A DNA stretch of 64,000 bases. It comes from Leptospira fluminis. Lineage in GTDB: Bacteria > Spirochaetota > Leptospiria > Leptospirales > Leptospiraceae. The stretch covers positions 186,001-250,000 of the forward strand of contig NZ_RQEV01000003.1 of assembly GCF_004771275.1 (NCBI RefSeq), given 5' to 3'. The position numbers and the translations under genes were made by a program. Positions 7,900 to 15,939 of the stretch are shown here, piece by piece; position 1 is the stretch's first letter; every line of letters begins with the position of its first letter. Below the pieces are notes generated by a model. The model ran no database searches. It was not told where the DNA came from and saw only the letters and a list, made by a program, of their open reading frames with translations.

Positions 7900-9432
7900 A
7901 TGCTTTTCAACACATTCGTATTCCTCCTATTTTTTATCCTTGTTTATACGATTTTTTTGGGTTTAGGCCTCTGGGCTAAACGGCATTCGTGGGCGGCTCG
8001 GGGGCAGAATCTTTGGCTTTTGGCTGCCTCTTATTTCTTTTACGGATGGTGGGATTGGATTTTCCTCATTCTAATCGTTTTGAGCACGCTCGTGGATTAT
8101 ATTGCGGCCCTCGGAATCGATGGAAGCGGGGATAGAAAAAGAAAAAGGATCTTCCTCTTCTTTTCGATCCTATCCAATTTAGGCATCCTATTCGCGATGA
8201 AATACTTCAATTTCTTCGCAGACAGCCTAGTCCACCAATGGAACTCTTTGGCAGGTTTTCTGGGCTGGGAAACGATCGGCGGAAGCGGTTCCTTCCTTTT
8301 GAAATCGGTGGTCCTTCCCGTCGGAATCAGCTTCTACACGTTCCAAACTATGTCCTATACGATAGACGTGTACAAAGGACAAATTCGAGCGGAAAAGGAT
8401 TTCTTCGATTTTGCTCTTTTCGTGACTTATTTTCCCCAATTAGTCGCCGGTCCCATAGAAAGAGCGGGAGATCTCCTTCCTCAATTAAAAAAACCTAAAT
8501 TTCCTGACACGGGAATCCTTTTGGAAGGGGTATGGGACGTGCTCTTAGGATATTTTCTAAAGGTATACGTAGCGGATAATCTTGGCCCTTTAGTGGATCA
8601 AATCTATTTTCCGAATAAGGAAGCGTATCTTACCCACTCCGACCATGCCTTAGGAATGGGAGGGGGGCAGGTCTTAGTCGCTACTCTCGGCTTTTTGATC
8701 CAGATTTATTGTGATTTTGCGGGTTACTCCTTTATCGCGCTCGGAATCTCCCGGTTTTTGGGAGTCCAATTGACAGTAAATTTCGAAACTCCCGAATATT
8801 CCGCCACTCCCATAGAGCTTTGGACACGATGGCACGTCACCTTGAATCGATGGTTCCGGGAATACGTATACTTTCCGTTAGGCGGAAGTAGAACGACTAG
8901 AACAAAACAAATCCGTAATATATTGATCGTATTCGGACTTTCCGGCTTGTGGCACGGTGCGAACTGGACCTTTGTCACCTGGGGACTCTTGAACGGAATT
9001 TTTACGGTCGTTTATATGGTCATTCTCTGGAATTTCCCGCCGCCGAATTCTCAGATTCCCTCTCCGGCGTGGATCCGGATTCCCATAGCCGTTGGAAGCA
9101 GGTTCCTTACGTTCCTACTCTTCGCGCTCAGCGCGGTGGCCTTTCGAGCGTACGATACGCACCATATGCTACTGCTGTATTCCCAGATTTTTTCCCCTTG
9201 GAACCTGACGGAACAAGTCAACGGCGTCCTTTCCGTAGGTCATTATCTCGGCGAAATGCTTCGGATCGCGCTCCCGCTACTAATTATCGATTATTTCGTT
9301 TATACGAGAAAAGACAGGTATTTTCTCCTGAAGAAAGGGCCCTGGCTGCAAGCCGCCGTATTTATCCTTTTATTCGGAACCGTCGTATTGAAAGGGATCT
9401 TCGGTAAGGAGGTCATTTATTTTGCGTTCTAA
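7900..9432 (+). CDS. MBOAT-family membrane O-acyltransferase (AlgI/DltB-like)
   Basis: The 510-residue protein is strongly hydrophobic with about ten membrane helices. It carries MBOAT signatures: the SFYTFQTMSY stretch with the downstream FFDFALFVTYFPQLVAGPI segment, the ELWTRWHVTLNRWFREYVYFPLGG block, and LSGLWHGANWTFVTWG with the conserved catalytic His at about residue 351. AlgI-like members transfer acyl (often acetyl) groups to exported polysaccharides. The next gene, encoding a DUF1574/SGNH-like protein, overlaps it by 11 bases, which suggests a two-component O-acylation system for a surface glycan or lipid. The acceptor is not known. Confidence 0.9.
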   Translation: MLFNTFVFLLFFILVYTIFLGLGLWAKRHSWAARGQNLWLLAASYFFYGWWDWIFLILIVLSTLVDYIAALGIDGSGDRKRKRIFLFFSILSNLGILFAMKYFNFFADSLVHQWNSLAGFLGWETIGGSGSFLLKSVVLPVGISFYTFQTMSYTIDVYKGQIRAEKDFFDFALFVTYFPQLVAGPIERAGDLLPQLKKPKFPDTGILLEGVWDVLLGYFLKVYVADNLGPLVDQIYFPNKEAYLTHSDHALGMGGGQVLVATLGFLIQIYCDFAGYSFIALGISRFLGVQLTVNFETPEYSATPIELWTRWHVTLNRWFREYVYFPLGGSRTTRTKQIRNILIVFGLSGLWHGANWTFVTWGLLNGIFTVVYMVILWNFPPPNSQIPSPAWIRIPIAVGSRFLTFLLFALSAVAFRAYDTHHMLLLYSQIFSPWNLTEQVNGVLSVGHYLGEMLRIALPLLIIDYFVYTRKDRYFLLKKGPWLQAAVFILLFGTVVLKGIFGKEVIYFAF

Positions 9433-10693
9433 ACTTTCCGGACTTCTGATCGCAGTATTTTTTTTCGCACTTTTAGAAGCGATCGTACGTTTCCTGCCGA
9501 GCTATTTTATGGAGGAACCTGAAACCTTTTTTGTGAACTACAAACGGGAAACGATCGAATCCGGAAAAGGAAAGGCCGATATCGTAATACTCGGAGATTC
9601 CCGAAGCATGGCTCTTGCCGGAGTAAAAGGGGAAAAAGACGGCTACGAAGTCTATAACCACAGCCTTCCCGCAATGGGGCCAAGATATTATAAATTTCTA
9701 TTAGAGAAATATTTAAAATTCGGAAACAAGAAACCGAAGCTATTGCTTTTTGCCGCAAGCAGCGTGCTGTATTCCCAGGGCTACGGTCCTCCTTTGTACG
9801 ACCCTTCCGGTCTGAGGACCATGAAAAACGAGGGTTTGGGGGAATATTCCGAAAGGCGCTGGAAGGAAGGTTGGAAAAACACCTTTTTCAGACAACAGAC
9901 CCAATCTGACTTGGATCCTCTGGACCCGAGGCGGGAGGATTCCTTTCTCTGGGATTTTTTCGGACAAAGGTATCTGCACCAATTTTCCTTTTCGGAACTG
10001 GCGGGTCAGTTCCAGGGTGTGGAACGGATCTTTATCCTGTCCAAAGCCGCTCCTTTATTATATTCTACTTATAAATATAGAAGATCCGTCGAGAACTCCC
10101 TTAGCCTATCCAACTGGGAAACCGAAAAGGAAAATTCCGTTTGGATCCGAAACTGTTCCTCCTGCCGGGCGGTGGAGGCAGGCCTCTGCCTGCCTTCCGG
10201 ATCCCGGCTACAGGACAATATTCTGATCAAAGAATGGCTGGATTTAAACCTGGGAAAATACAATATCTCGAATCGAATGAATCCTCTCCAGACGTACCAG
10301 TCCCGCGAATACGTGAAGCAAATATTAGAAAAATCGATAGAATCCCAGAATCGGGTTCTTTCCCAGGATTTTGCCCCTTTGATTGACTTGATCGATTTCT
10401 GCGAAAAGGAAGGAATCCTTTTCGGGTTTTTGTACATGCCGGGAATCATGGAATTAGAAAACACCGCAAATTCCGTGGCCGTGCGTTCTGCGGTAAAAAA
10501 ACTGATCGACGGCAGAAAGAATGCGGCTTTCTTTTCTTTTCCCGATTTTCGTTATCCGAAAGAAATGTTCGTCGATCAAATCCATTTCGATTGCCGCGGC
10601 GAAGCAAGACTAAATTCGGAATTTAAGGAATTCGTTTTACCGACGGTATTCCGTTTTTTGGATTCGAAACGGAAGCATCCTTCTCTTGAATGA
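9422..10693 (+). CDS. DUF1574-family, SGNH-hydrolase-like protein
   Basis: The 423-residue product has one N-terminal membrane anchor (about 6-22) and an SGNH-like block I in VILGDSRSMAL near residue 60, with a second conserved segment DQIHFDCRGEARLN near the C terminus that resembles the Asp-x-x-His catalytic block. This matches the DUF1574 group that is common in Leptospira. The start is TTG at 9422, well supported by AAGGAGG at 9406-9412. The start lies inside the end of the MBOAT gene, so the two are probably translationally coupled and work together, with this protein passing or removing the acyl group in the periplasm, as AlgX/AlgJ-type partners do. That role is inferred. Confidence 0.75.
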   Translation: MRSKLSGLLIAVFFFALLEAIVRFLPSYFMEEPETFFVNYKRETIESGKGKADIVILGDSRSMALAGVKGEKDGYEVYNHSLPAMGPRYYKFLLEKYLKFGNKKPKLLLFAASSVLYSQGYGPPLYDPSGLRTMKNEGLGEYSERRWKEGWKNTFFRQQTQSDLDPLDPRREDSFLWDFFGQRYLHQFSFSELAGQFQGVERIFILSKAAPLLYSTYKYRRSVENSLSLSNWETEKENSVWIRNCSSCRAVEAGLCLPSGSRLQDNILIKEWLDLNLGKYNISNRMNPLQTYQSREYVKQILEKSIESQNRVLSQDFAPLIDLIDFCEKEGILFGFLYMPGIMELENTANSVAVRSAVKKLIDGRKNAAFFSFPDFRYPKEMFVDQIHFDCRGEARLNSEFKEFVLPTVFRFLDSKRKHPSLE

Positions 10694-10875
10694 TTCTCAT
10701 TTTATGTCGGATTCGAAGGAAATGCGCGGAAGTATACGCTAGGATTTTTTTCTGCGCCGTACAAATTGCGTTTTTTGCTTCATTTCGCGAAGGGAAAGCG
10801 GGAGAATCCCGGAAAAATGCGATTTTTTGCTTGCTATAAAAATTTCAAATCGGCACACAAGGTTTCGGTACTCAC

Positions 10876-11214
10876 ATGGAAATTACGGTTCAAGACGACA
10901 TTCATATCATCAAGATCTCCGGATCCATCCTCCAATCGGACAGCGAGGAACTGGACCGTAACCTCAGCGATCATAATTTCGACCCTTCTCCGAAAGTCAT
11001 CATCGACCTTACGGAGGTGAGTCATATCTGTTCCACCGCACTAGGAATCCTAGTATCCTATAAGAAAAAATTCAATTCTGCGGAAGGCGATATCATCATC
11101 GTGGTAAACGACGAGGACCTTCTACAGTTGTTCGAAATCACCATGCTGGACAAGGTCTTCAAAGTCGTTCCCACCATCGACGATGCCTTCGACGAATTCA
11201 AACTGGGAAATTGA
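10876..11214 (+). CDS. STAS-domain anti-sigma factor antagonist
   Basis: The 112-residue protein is a single STAS domain of the SpoIIAA/anti-anti-sigma type: beta strands in IHIIKISGSIL and KVIIDLTEVSHI, then ICSTALGILV with the presumptive phosphorylatable S53 at the start of the helix, and a second alpha/beta unit ending at FDEF. Such proteins switch partners with a GHKL kinase/anti-sigma factor. None is encoded in this window. The stop codon overlaps the TTG start of the rdgB gene, so the two are probably coupled. Confidence 0.85.
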   Translation: MEITVQDDIHIIKISGSILQSDSEELDRNLSDHNFDPSPKVIIDLTEVSHICSTALGILVSYKKKFNSAEGDIIIVVNDEDLLQLFEITMLDKVFKVVPTIDDAFDEFKLGN

Positions 11215-11801
11215 AATCCCTAGTCTTAGCCTCCAATAATCCGCATAAAGTCCGCGAAATAAGAGCCATCCTTGCCTCCTTGGGGATTGAATTGAAGACC
11301 CCCAAAGAGCTGGGGTTGGAATCGAACCCCGAAGAGACAGGCTCCACTTTCGAAGAAAACGCTTTGATCAAGGCCAGGGAGTTATTTGCCCTCTGCAAAA
11401 TACCGTCGTTAGCGGACGATTCCGGAATTTCCGTGGAAGCTCTCGACGGAGCTCCGGGAATCCATTCCGCCAGATTCGGAGATCCTAGTTTGGATGACGA
11501 AGGAAGAACTAGACTTCTTCTGGAAAAAATGAAGGGGAAGGAAAACCGAAGCGCAAAGTATGTCTGCGTGATCGCGCTCGTAGACGGAACATCCGAATTC
11601 ACTTTTCGAGGAGAATGTCACGGTCGAATCGCGGAGGATTACGATACGACAGGCAAAGGATTCGGGTACGATCCGATCTTTTATTTTCCCGCGTTCGGGG
11701 CCCGGTTTTCGCAGGTGGATGAGGAAAAAAAGAACTCAGTCTCTCACAGAAGAGAGGCTTTGAATCTTTTAACGGCCCATCTCCAACGAACAAACGGGTA
11801 G
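11211..11801 (+). CDS. rdgB: XTP/dITP diphosphatase (non-canonical purine NTP pyrophosphatase, RdgB/HAM1)
   Basis: The 196-residue sequence is of full family length. It starts with LVLASNNPHKVREI (substrate loop S/T-x-N-x-x-K), has the metal/catalytic segment LADDSGISVEALDGAPGIHSARF and the specificity region GKGFGYDPIF, followed by SHRREAL. The enzyme hydrolyses ITP, dITP and XTP to the monophosphates and pyrophosphate, keeping deaminated purines out of DNA and RNA. The start is TTG at 11211, overlapping the TGA of the STAS gene (TTGA). It is cytoplasmic. The convergent ABC-F gene ends 14 bases downstream. Confidence 0.95.
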   Translation: MKSLVLASNNPHKVREIRAILASLGIELKTPKELGLESNPEETGSTFEENALIKARELFALCKIPSLADDSGISVEALDGAPGIHSARFGDPSLDDEGRTRLLLEKMKGKENRSAKYVCVIALVDGTSEFTFRGECHGRIAEDYDTTGKGFGYDPIFYFPAFGARFSQVDEEKKNSVSHRREALNLLTAHLQRTNG

Positions 11802-11815
11802 AATAGTACGAGAGG

Positions 11816-13462
11816 CTATTTCGCTTCCGCGAGTACGGGACCACCAGCGAGCCGTTTGTAGAATTCGGCTCCTTCCCTTTCCAAAAATTCCTCGTAGGTT
11901 CCTTTGAAATCCCGAATCCCTTCGGTCGTAACCTCTAAAACGCGGGTCGCTATGGAAGAAACGAACTCCCGGTCGTGGGATACGAACAAGACCGTTCCTT
12001 CGAATTTCGTCAAAGCGTAGTTCAAGGATTCGATGGATTCCAAATCCAAGTGGTTCGTAGGTTCGTCCAAAGCGAGAAGATTGTCTTGGGCCAGAATCAT
12101 CCTGCCTAAAATGATTCTGGATTTTTCCCCTCCGGAAAGAACTTGGGTAGGCTTCTTCGCCATCTCTCCGCTGAAGAGCATCCTTCCCAAAATCGCGCGG
12201 ATCTCTTCCATCTCGGTTCCCGGTGGCGCATAACGGTACAACCATTCCACGATCGTATCCGCATCTTTTTCGATCCCTTCCCTATGGTCCTGGGGAAAGA
12301 CCGATGCCTCGACGGATTCTCCGAACAGTACGGATCCTAAATCCGGTTCCATCTGTTTCATCAGGGTTTTGAGAAGAGTGGTCTTACCTACGCCGTTCGT
12401 ACCGATAATCGCGATCTTTTCCCCCTTCGTAATATTGATGGTAAAATCCTTGAAGATACTTCTATCCTCGTAGGATTTGGAAATCGATTCGGCGATAATG
12501 ACATCCTTTCCTAAAGGTCTCTTCATTTTAAAGACGATGTACGGAAATTGTCGGGAAGACGGCCGGATATCTATCATATTGTCTTTGATCTTTTCGATCA
12601 TCTTCTGACGGGAAGTCGCCTGCTTGGACTTTGCGGCGTTCGCGCTGAAACGGCTTACGAATTCCTGAAGCTCGGCGATTTTTTCCTTGGCTCGTTTATT
12701 GTCCGCCACACTGCGCTCCCGGGACGCTTGAGCGGCTTCCATGTATTCGTCGTAATTTCCGGGATACACGGTCATCGCCTGGTAATCCAAGTCGGCGATA
12801 TGAGTAGCGATGGAATTGATGAAGTGACGGTCGTGGGAAATCACTACTACGACGCCTTTGTAGTTCAAGAGAAACGATTCCAGCCAATGGATCGTTTTGA
12901 TATCCAAGTGGTTGGTAGGCTCGTCCAACAATAGGACGTCCGGTTTTTGGAAGAGCACCTGCGCAAGAAGAACCCTCAGCTTGAATCCGCCCGTAAGAAA
13001 GGAAAGAGTTTGAGCATGTATGTTTGTCGGAATCCCGAGACCTTCCAGAAGTTCTCCGGCGATACTCTCCGCCTCATACCCGCCCATTTCTCCGAACGTC
13101 TCCTCCAATTCGGAAACACGAATACCGTCTTCGTCGGACATTTCCGGCTTGGAGTAGATCGAGTCCCTTTCTTTGGCGATCTCCCACAATTCCTTGTTCC
13201 CCATCATTACGGTATCGAGCACCTTTTCGTTTTCGTACTCGTAATGGTCCTGCTTCAGATAACCGACTTTGATACCCGCATCGATCGCGATTGATCCTGC
13301 AGCAGGCTGTTCCATGCCCGCCAATATCTTCATGAACGTGGATTTTCCGGAGCCGTTCGCTCCGATCAAGCCGTAACGACAACCTTCCTTAAACTTCAAG
13401 GTTACGTTTTCAAATAGGATCTTTTTGCCGAAATTAAGGGAAAGACCTGAGACGCTAATCAT
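11816..13462 (-). CDS. ABC-F family ATPase, YbiT-like
   Basis: The 548-residue protein has two ABC ATPase domains and no membrane segments. Walker A motifs are GANGSGKS (about 34) and GTNGVGKT (about 353); the second signature is LSGGEKSR, and both halves carry DEPTNHLD. The linker between domains is the ABC-F interdomain region, with a conserved SFVSRFSANA-type segment. Length and sequence blocks (RYGLIGANGSGKSTFMKIL, YPGNYDEYM) match the YbiT subgroup of ABC-F translation factors that bind the ribosomal E site. It is a soluble, ribosome-associated factor, not a transporter. It appears monocistronic; the 261-base gap to the divergent gene at 13724 holds no gene I can see. Confidence 0.9.
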   Translation of the reverse strand: MISVSGLSLNFGKKILFENVTLKFKEGCRYGLIGANGSGKSTFMKILAGMEQPAAGSIAIDAGIKVGYLKQDHYEYENEKVLDTVMMGNKELWEIAKERDSIYSKPEMSDEDGIRVSELEETFGEMGGYEAESIAGELLEGLGIPTNIHAQTLSFLTGGFKLRVLLAQVLFQKPDVLLLDEPTNHLDIKTIHWLESFLLNYKGVVVVISHDRHFINSIATHIADLDYQAMTVYPGNYDEYMEAAQASRERSVADNKRAKEKIAELQEFVSRFSANAAKSKQATSRQKMIEKIKDNMIDIRPSSRQFPYIVFKMKRPLGKDVIIAESISKSYEDRSIFKDFTINITKGEKIAIIGTNGVGKTTLLKTLMKQMEPDLGSVLFGESVEASVFPQDHREGIEKDADTIVEWLYRYAPPGTEMEEIRAILGRMLFSGEMAKKPTQVLSGGEKSRIILGRMILAQDNLLALDEPTNHLDLESIESLNYALTKFEGTVLFVSHDREFVSSIATRVLEVTTEGIRDFKGTYEEFLEREGAEFYKRLAGGPVLAEAK

Positions 13463-13723
13463 AATAACCTACCTATCCGTTTAGGCGACTTTCATAGGAG
13501 AAAGGGAATACCGCCAGAGTCCCAAAACCTCGCTTATTTGCCAACTAAAACCGCCGGAATACGACTTCATGCTCTTTGGAACTCGGATGATCTTACCTTG
13601 TTTTTTAAGCGAGAGGAAGAAAAACGGAGAAGGGTTCGTTTCGTTCCGGTTTTTGTAGTCTTTCTTCCCTTTTTTTCGGTTTTACCTTGAATTTCCCGAT
13701 TTTGCGCAGATATTAAGCGACGA

Positions 13724-14980
13724 ATGAAAATAGCAGTGATCGGAAGCGGAATCGCCGGTTTAAGCGCCTGTTGGTATTTAGGAAAAGAGCACGAAGTTAC
13801 GCTGATAGAAAGACATCCTCTGGTAGGAATGGACGCTCATGGAACGGATTTGGATTGGAACGGAAGATCTCTTAGAGTCGACGTACCTTTTCGAGCATTC
13901 AAAAAGAATTATTATCCTTGTCTATTGGAACTGTTCGAAGAGGCGGAAATCGAGGTCAGGCCCGTGGATTATTCCTTTTCCTTAAACTACAAGGACGGAA
14001 CCACTTATTTCGGTTTTTCCACCATGGCTCTTGGAGGAAATTTCTTTCCGATCCCGTACTTCGCTTGTTTTTCGAATTCCATCTCGCGAAAAATATTATC
14101 CGACGCGATGCGATTTTACGAGGAATCCGAATCCCAATTGGATCGATTGTCCGATGAGCAATTGACGATTTCCTCCTTTTTGCGCCGGTTCGGATATTCC
14201 GAGGAATTTGAAGATAGGTATCTGATTCCTATGTTCTCCACGATCAACACATGTACCTCGGAGAGCGCGAAAAACTATCCGGCGGAAGCGGTAATCCGTT
14301 ACCATTCCAAGGGACTCAAATTCCTGAGATTTCTGACCGCAAAAAAAGGTACGAGAGATATTACGGAACGACTGGCTTCCCGAGCCGCAAGAGTACTGCT
14401 TAATTCCGAACCGACGAAAATCGCTTTAAATAAAAATAAAGTGTATGTCAAATTCCGAAATGGTGAAGAGAGCTACGATCGCGTAGTCGTAGCCGCTCCG
14501 GCCGACAGGGCGGCTCCCATGCTTCCGGAAGAATATTCCGAAGAACGCAAACTGCTTTCCTCCTTTCGTTACGAGACGTCCGAAGTGGTGGTCCATTCCG
14601 ATCCGCAATTCATGCCGAAGCAAAAAAAACACTGGGCGCCTATGTGTTTCGCTTTGTCCGAAGACGGAAAGAGCGCTACGGCTACCATTTTATTGAACAA
14701 GGTTCTTCCAGATATGGGGGAGAAACCGGTATTCCAAACTTGGAACCCGCTCACGGAGCCGGATCCGAAATTCGTGCTCAGCCGCTCCAAATTCGAAAGA
14801 CCGGTGATAGACCTTTCTTCCAAAGAGATCATTCGGCGATTAAAGGAACTCCAACAAGGACCGGACAGAAAAGTATGGGTCTGCGGTTCGTATGCAAGAT
14901 ACGGAATTCCCTTACTGGAAGCGGGGGTCTCTACCGCCTTAGACGTCAAGAACTGGGTAGCTGCATCCGGGTTGAAATAA
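13724..14980 (+). CDS. NAD(P)/FAD-dependent oxidoreductase, amine-oxidase/protoporphyrinogen-oxidase-like
   Basis: The 418-residue protein starts with a Rossmann FAD-binding motif IAVIGSGIAGLSACWYL followed by the acidic end of strand 2 (LIERH). The C terminus has the second FAD-contact segment VWVCGSYARYGIPLLEAGVSTALD, usual for flavin amine oxidase-like proteins. It resembles the predicted NAD/FAD-binding group often found beside cyclopropane-fatty-acid synthase-like methyltransferases; here a methyltransferase gene lies convergently, ending 10 bases away. The substrate cannot be named. No signal peptide is visible. Confidence 0.8.
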   Translation: MKIAVIGSGIAGLSACWYLGKEHEVTLIERHPLVGMDAHGTDLDWNGRSLRVDVPFRAFKKNYYPCLLELFEEAEIEVRPVDYSFSLNYKDGTTYFGFSTMALGGNFFPIPYFACFSNSISRKILSDAMRFYEESESQLDRLSDEQLTISSFLRRFGYSEEFEDRYLIPMFSTINTCTSESAKNYPAEAVIRYHSKGLKFLRFLTAKKGTRDITERLASRAARVLLNSEPTKIALNKNKVYVKFRNGEESYDRVVVAAPADRAAPMLPEEYSEERKLLSSFRYETSEVVVHSDPQFMPKQKKHWAPMCFALSEDGKSATATILLNKVLPDMGEKPVFQTWNPLTEPDPKFVLSRSKFERPVIDLSSKEIIRRLKELQQGPDRKVWVCGSYARYGIPLLEAGVSTALDVKNWVAASGLK

Positions 14981-14990
14981 AAACTCCAGC

Positions 14991-15818
14991 CTACTTTTGG
15001 AGAGTATATAGCACATAACGGAAGAATTTTCTTCTTTTTTCGCTAGCTAAGAATTCTCCGAAACGGAGGTATCGAAGAGCCAATCCAGAAGGAACTCCTT
15101 CCATGCTCGGCAGAACTTTTTGTAGGAATTCCGCGAATCCGTCAAAAACGTATTCGTCCAAGATTTCGAAGGAAGTCTGTTCGAATCCCTCCGCTGCGTG
15201 GAGTCCGGCGAGTTCCTCGTAGGAAAATCGATTCGATGAGGGAATTCCTGCGAGGAACGAAAGGATATTCCGCTCGAGTCTTTCCTTCCAAGACAACTTC
15301 ACGGCGGCAAACACCAATTCTGCGGAGCAAAACTTCCCGCCCGGTTTCAGAATCCGAAACGTTTCTTTAATGAACTTCCTTCGATCCCGAAAAAAATATG
15401 CGCTGTCCAAACAAAGGATTTTGTCGTAAGAATCGTCCGGAAATTCCGTAAGACTATCCGCGTCCGCGAATCTTAGATCTAAGGACGGAAGTAGACCTCT
15501 CCACTTCTTTTCCGCATAGGAAACCTGTTCCTGAGAAGAGTTGATCGCAACGATCCGATTCGAAGGTATTCCGAAAGTTTCACTCCAAACCGAGAGTTGG
15601 TCTCCGCATCCGCAGCCCAAATCCAAAACCCGATCATCGGCGGAAAGAGTCGCGGCTTCCCCTAATAAGAGAGCCAAATTTCTCGCCGCAGTCGGATACT
15701 CTTTCGTATTCTTCCAGTATCCGAAATTCGCCCAAGAAGATGCGCTTCCTATGTTCAGATAGAGATGAGCGAGAGTGTCGGGCGCTTCTTTTCTCTTTCT
15801 CCAGCCGAAAGGATCCAT
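14991..15818 (-). CDS. Class I SAM-dependent methyltransferase
   Basis: The 275-residue protein contains the SAM-binding motif I VLDLGCGCGDQLSVW near residue 62, motif II RFADADSLTEFPDDSYDKILCLDSAYFF, and the post-motif RILKPGGKF. The arrangement fits small-molecule or lipid methyltransferases (UbiE/cyclopropane-synthase-like). The N terminus has a YLNIGSASSWANFGYW segment seen in enzymes acting on lipid or natural-product acceptors. It is divergent from the PBP gene, whose coding start lies about 120 bases away, and convergent with the flavoprotein gene. The substrate is unknown. Confidence 0.85.
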   Translation of the reverse strand: MDPFGWRKRKEAPDTLAHLYLNIGSASSWANFGYWKNTKEYPTAARNLALLLGEAATLSADDRVLDLGCGCGDQLSVWSETFGIPSNRIVAINSSQEQVSYAEKKWRGLLPSLDLRFADADSLTEFPDDSYDKILCLDSAYFFRDRRKFIKETFRILKPGGKFCSAELVFAAVKLSWKERLERNILSFLAGIPSSNRFSYEELAGLHAAEGFEQTSFEILDEYVFDGFAEFLQKVLPSMEGVPSGLALRYLRFGEFLASEKRRKFFRYVLYTLQK

Positions 15819-15939
15819 TCGGACAAAATCCTACTCCGGAGAAGAGTTCCTACAACCTTTTTTAAACCCCTTTCCTTTCGCTCAAAAAAGCGCTTTCCAG
15901 TCTTCGCGTTCAAGCGGAAACTACCGACACAGGTTCGTT

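Noticed and set aside
15775..15939. N-terminal extension of the PBP reading frame
   Set aside because: It would overlap the start of the divergent methyltransferase gene, and the membrane anchor follows the internal Met at 15940 as expected.
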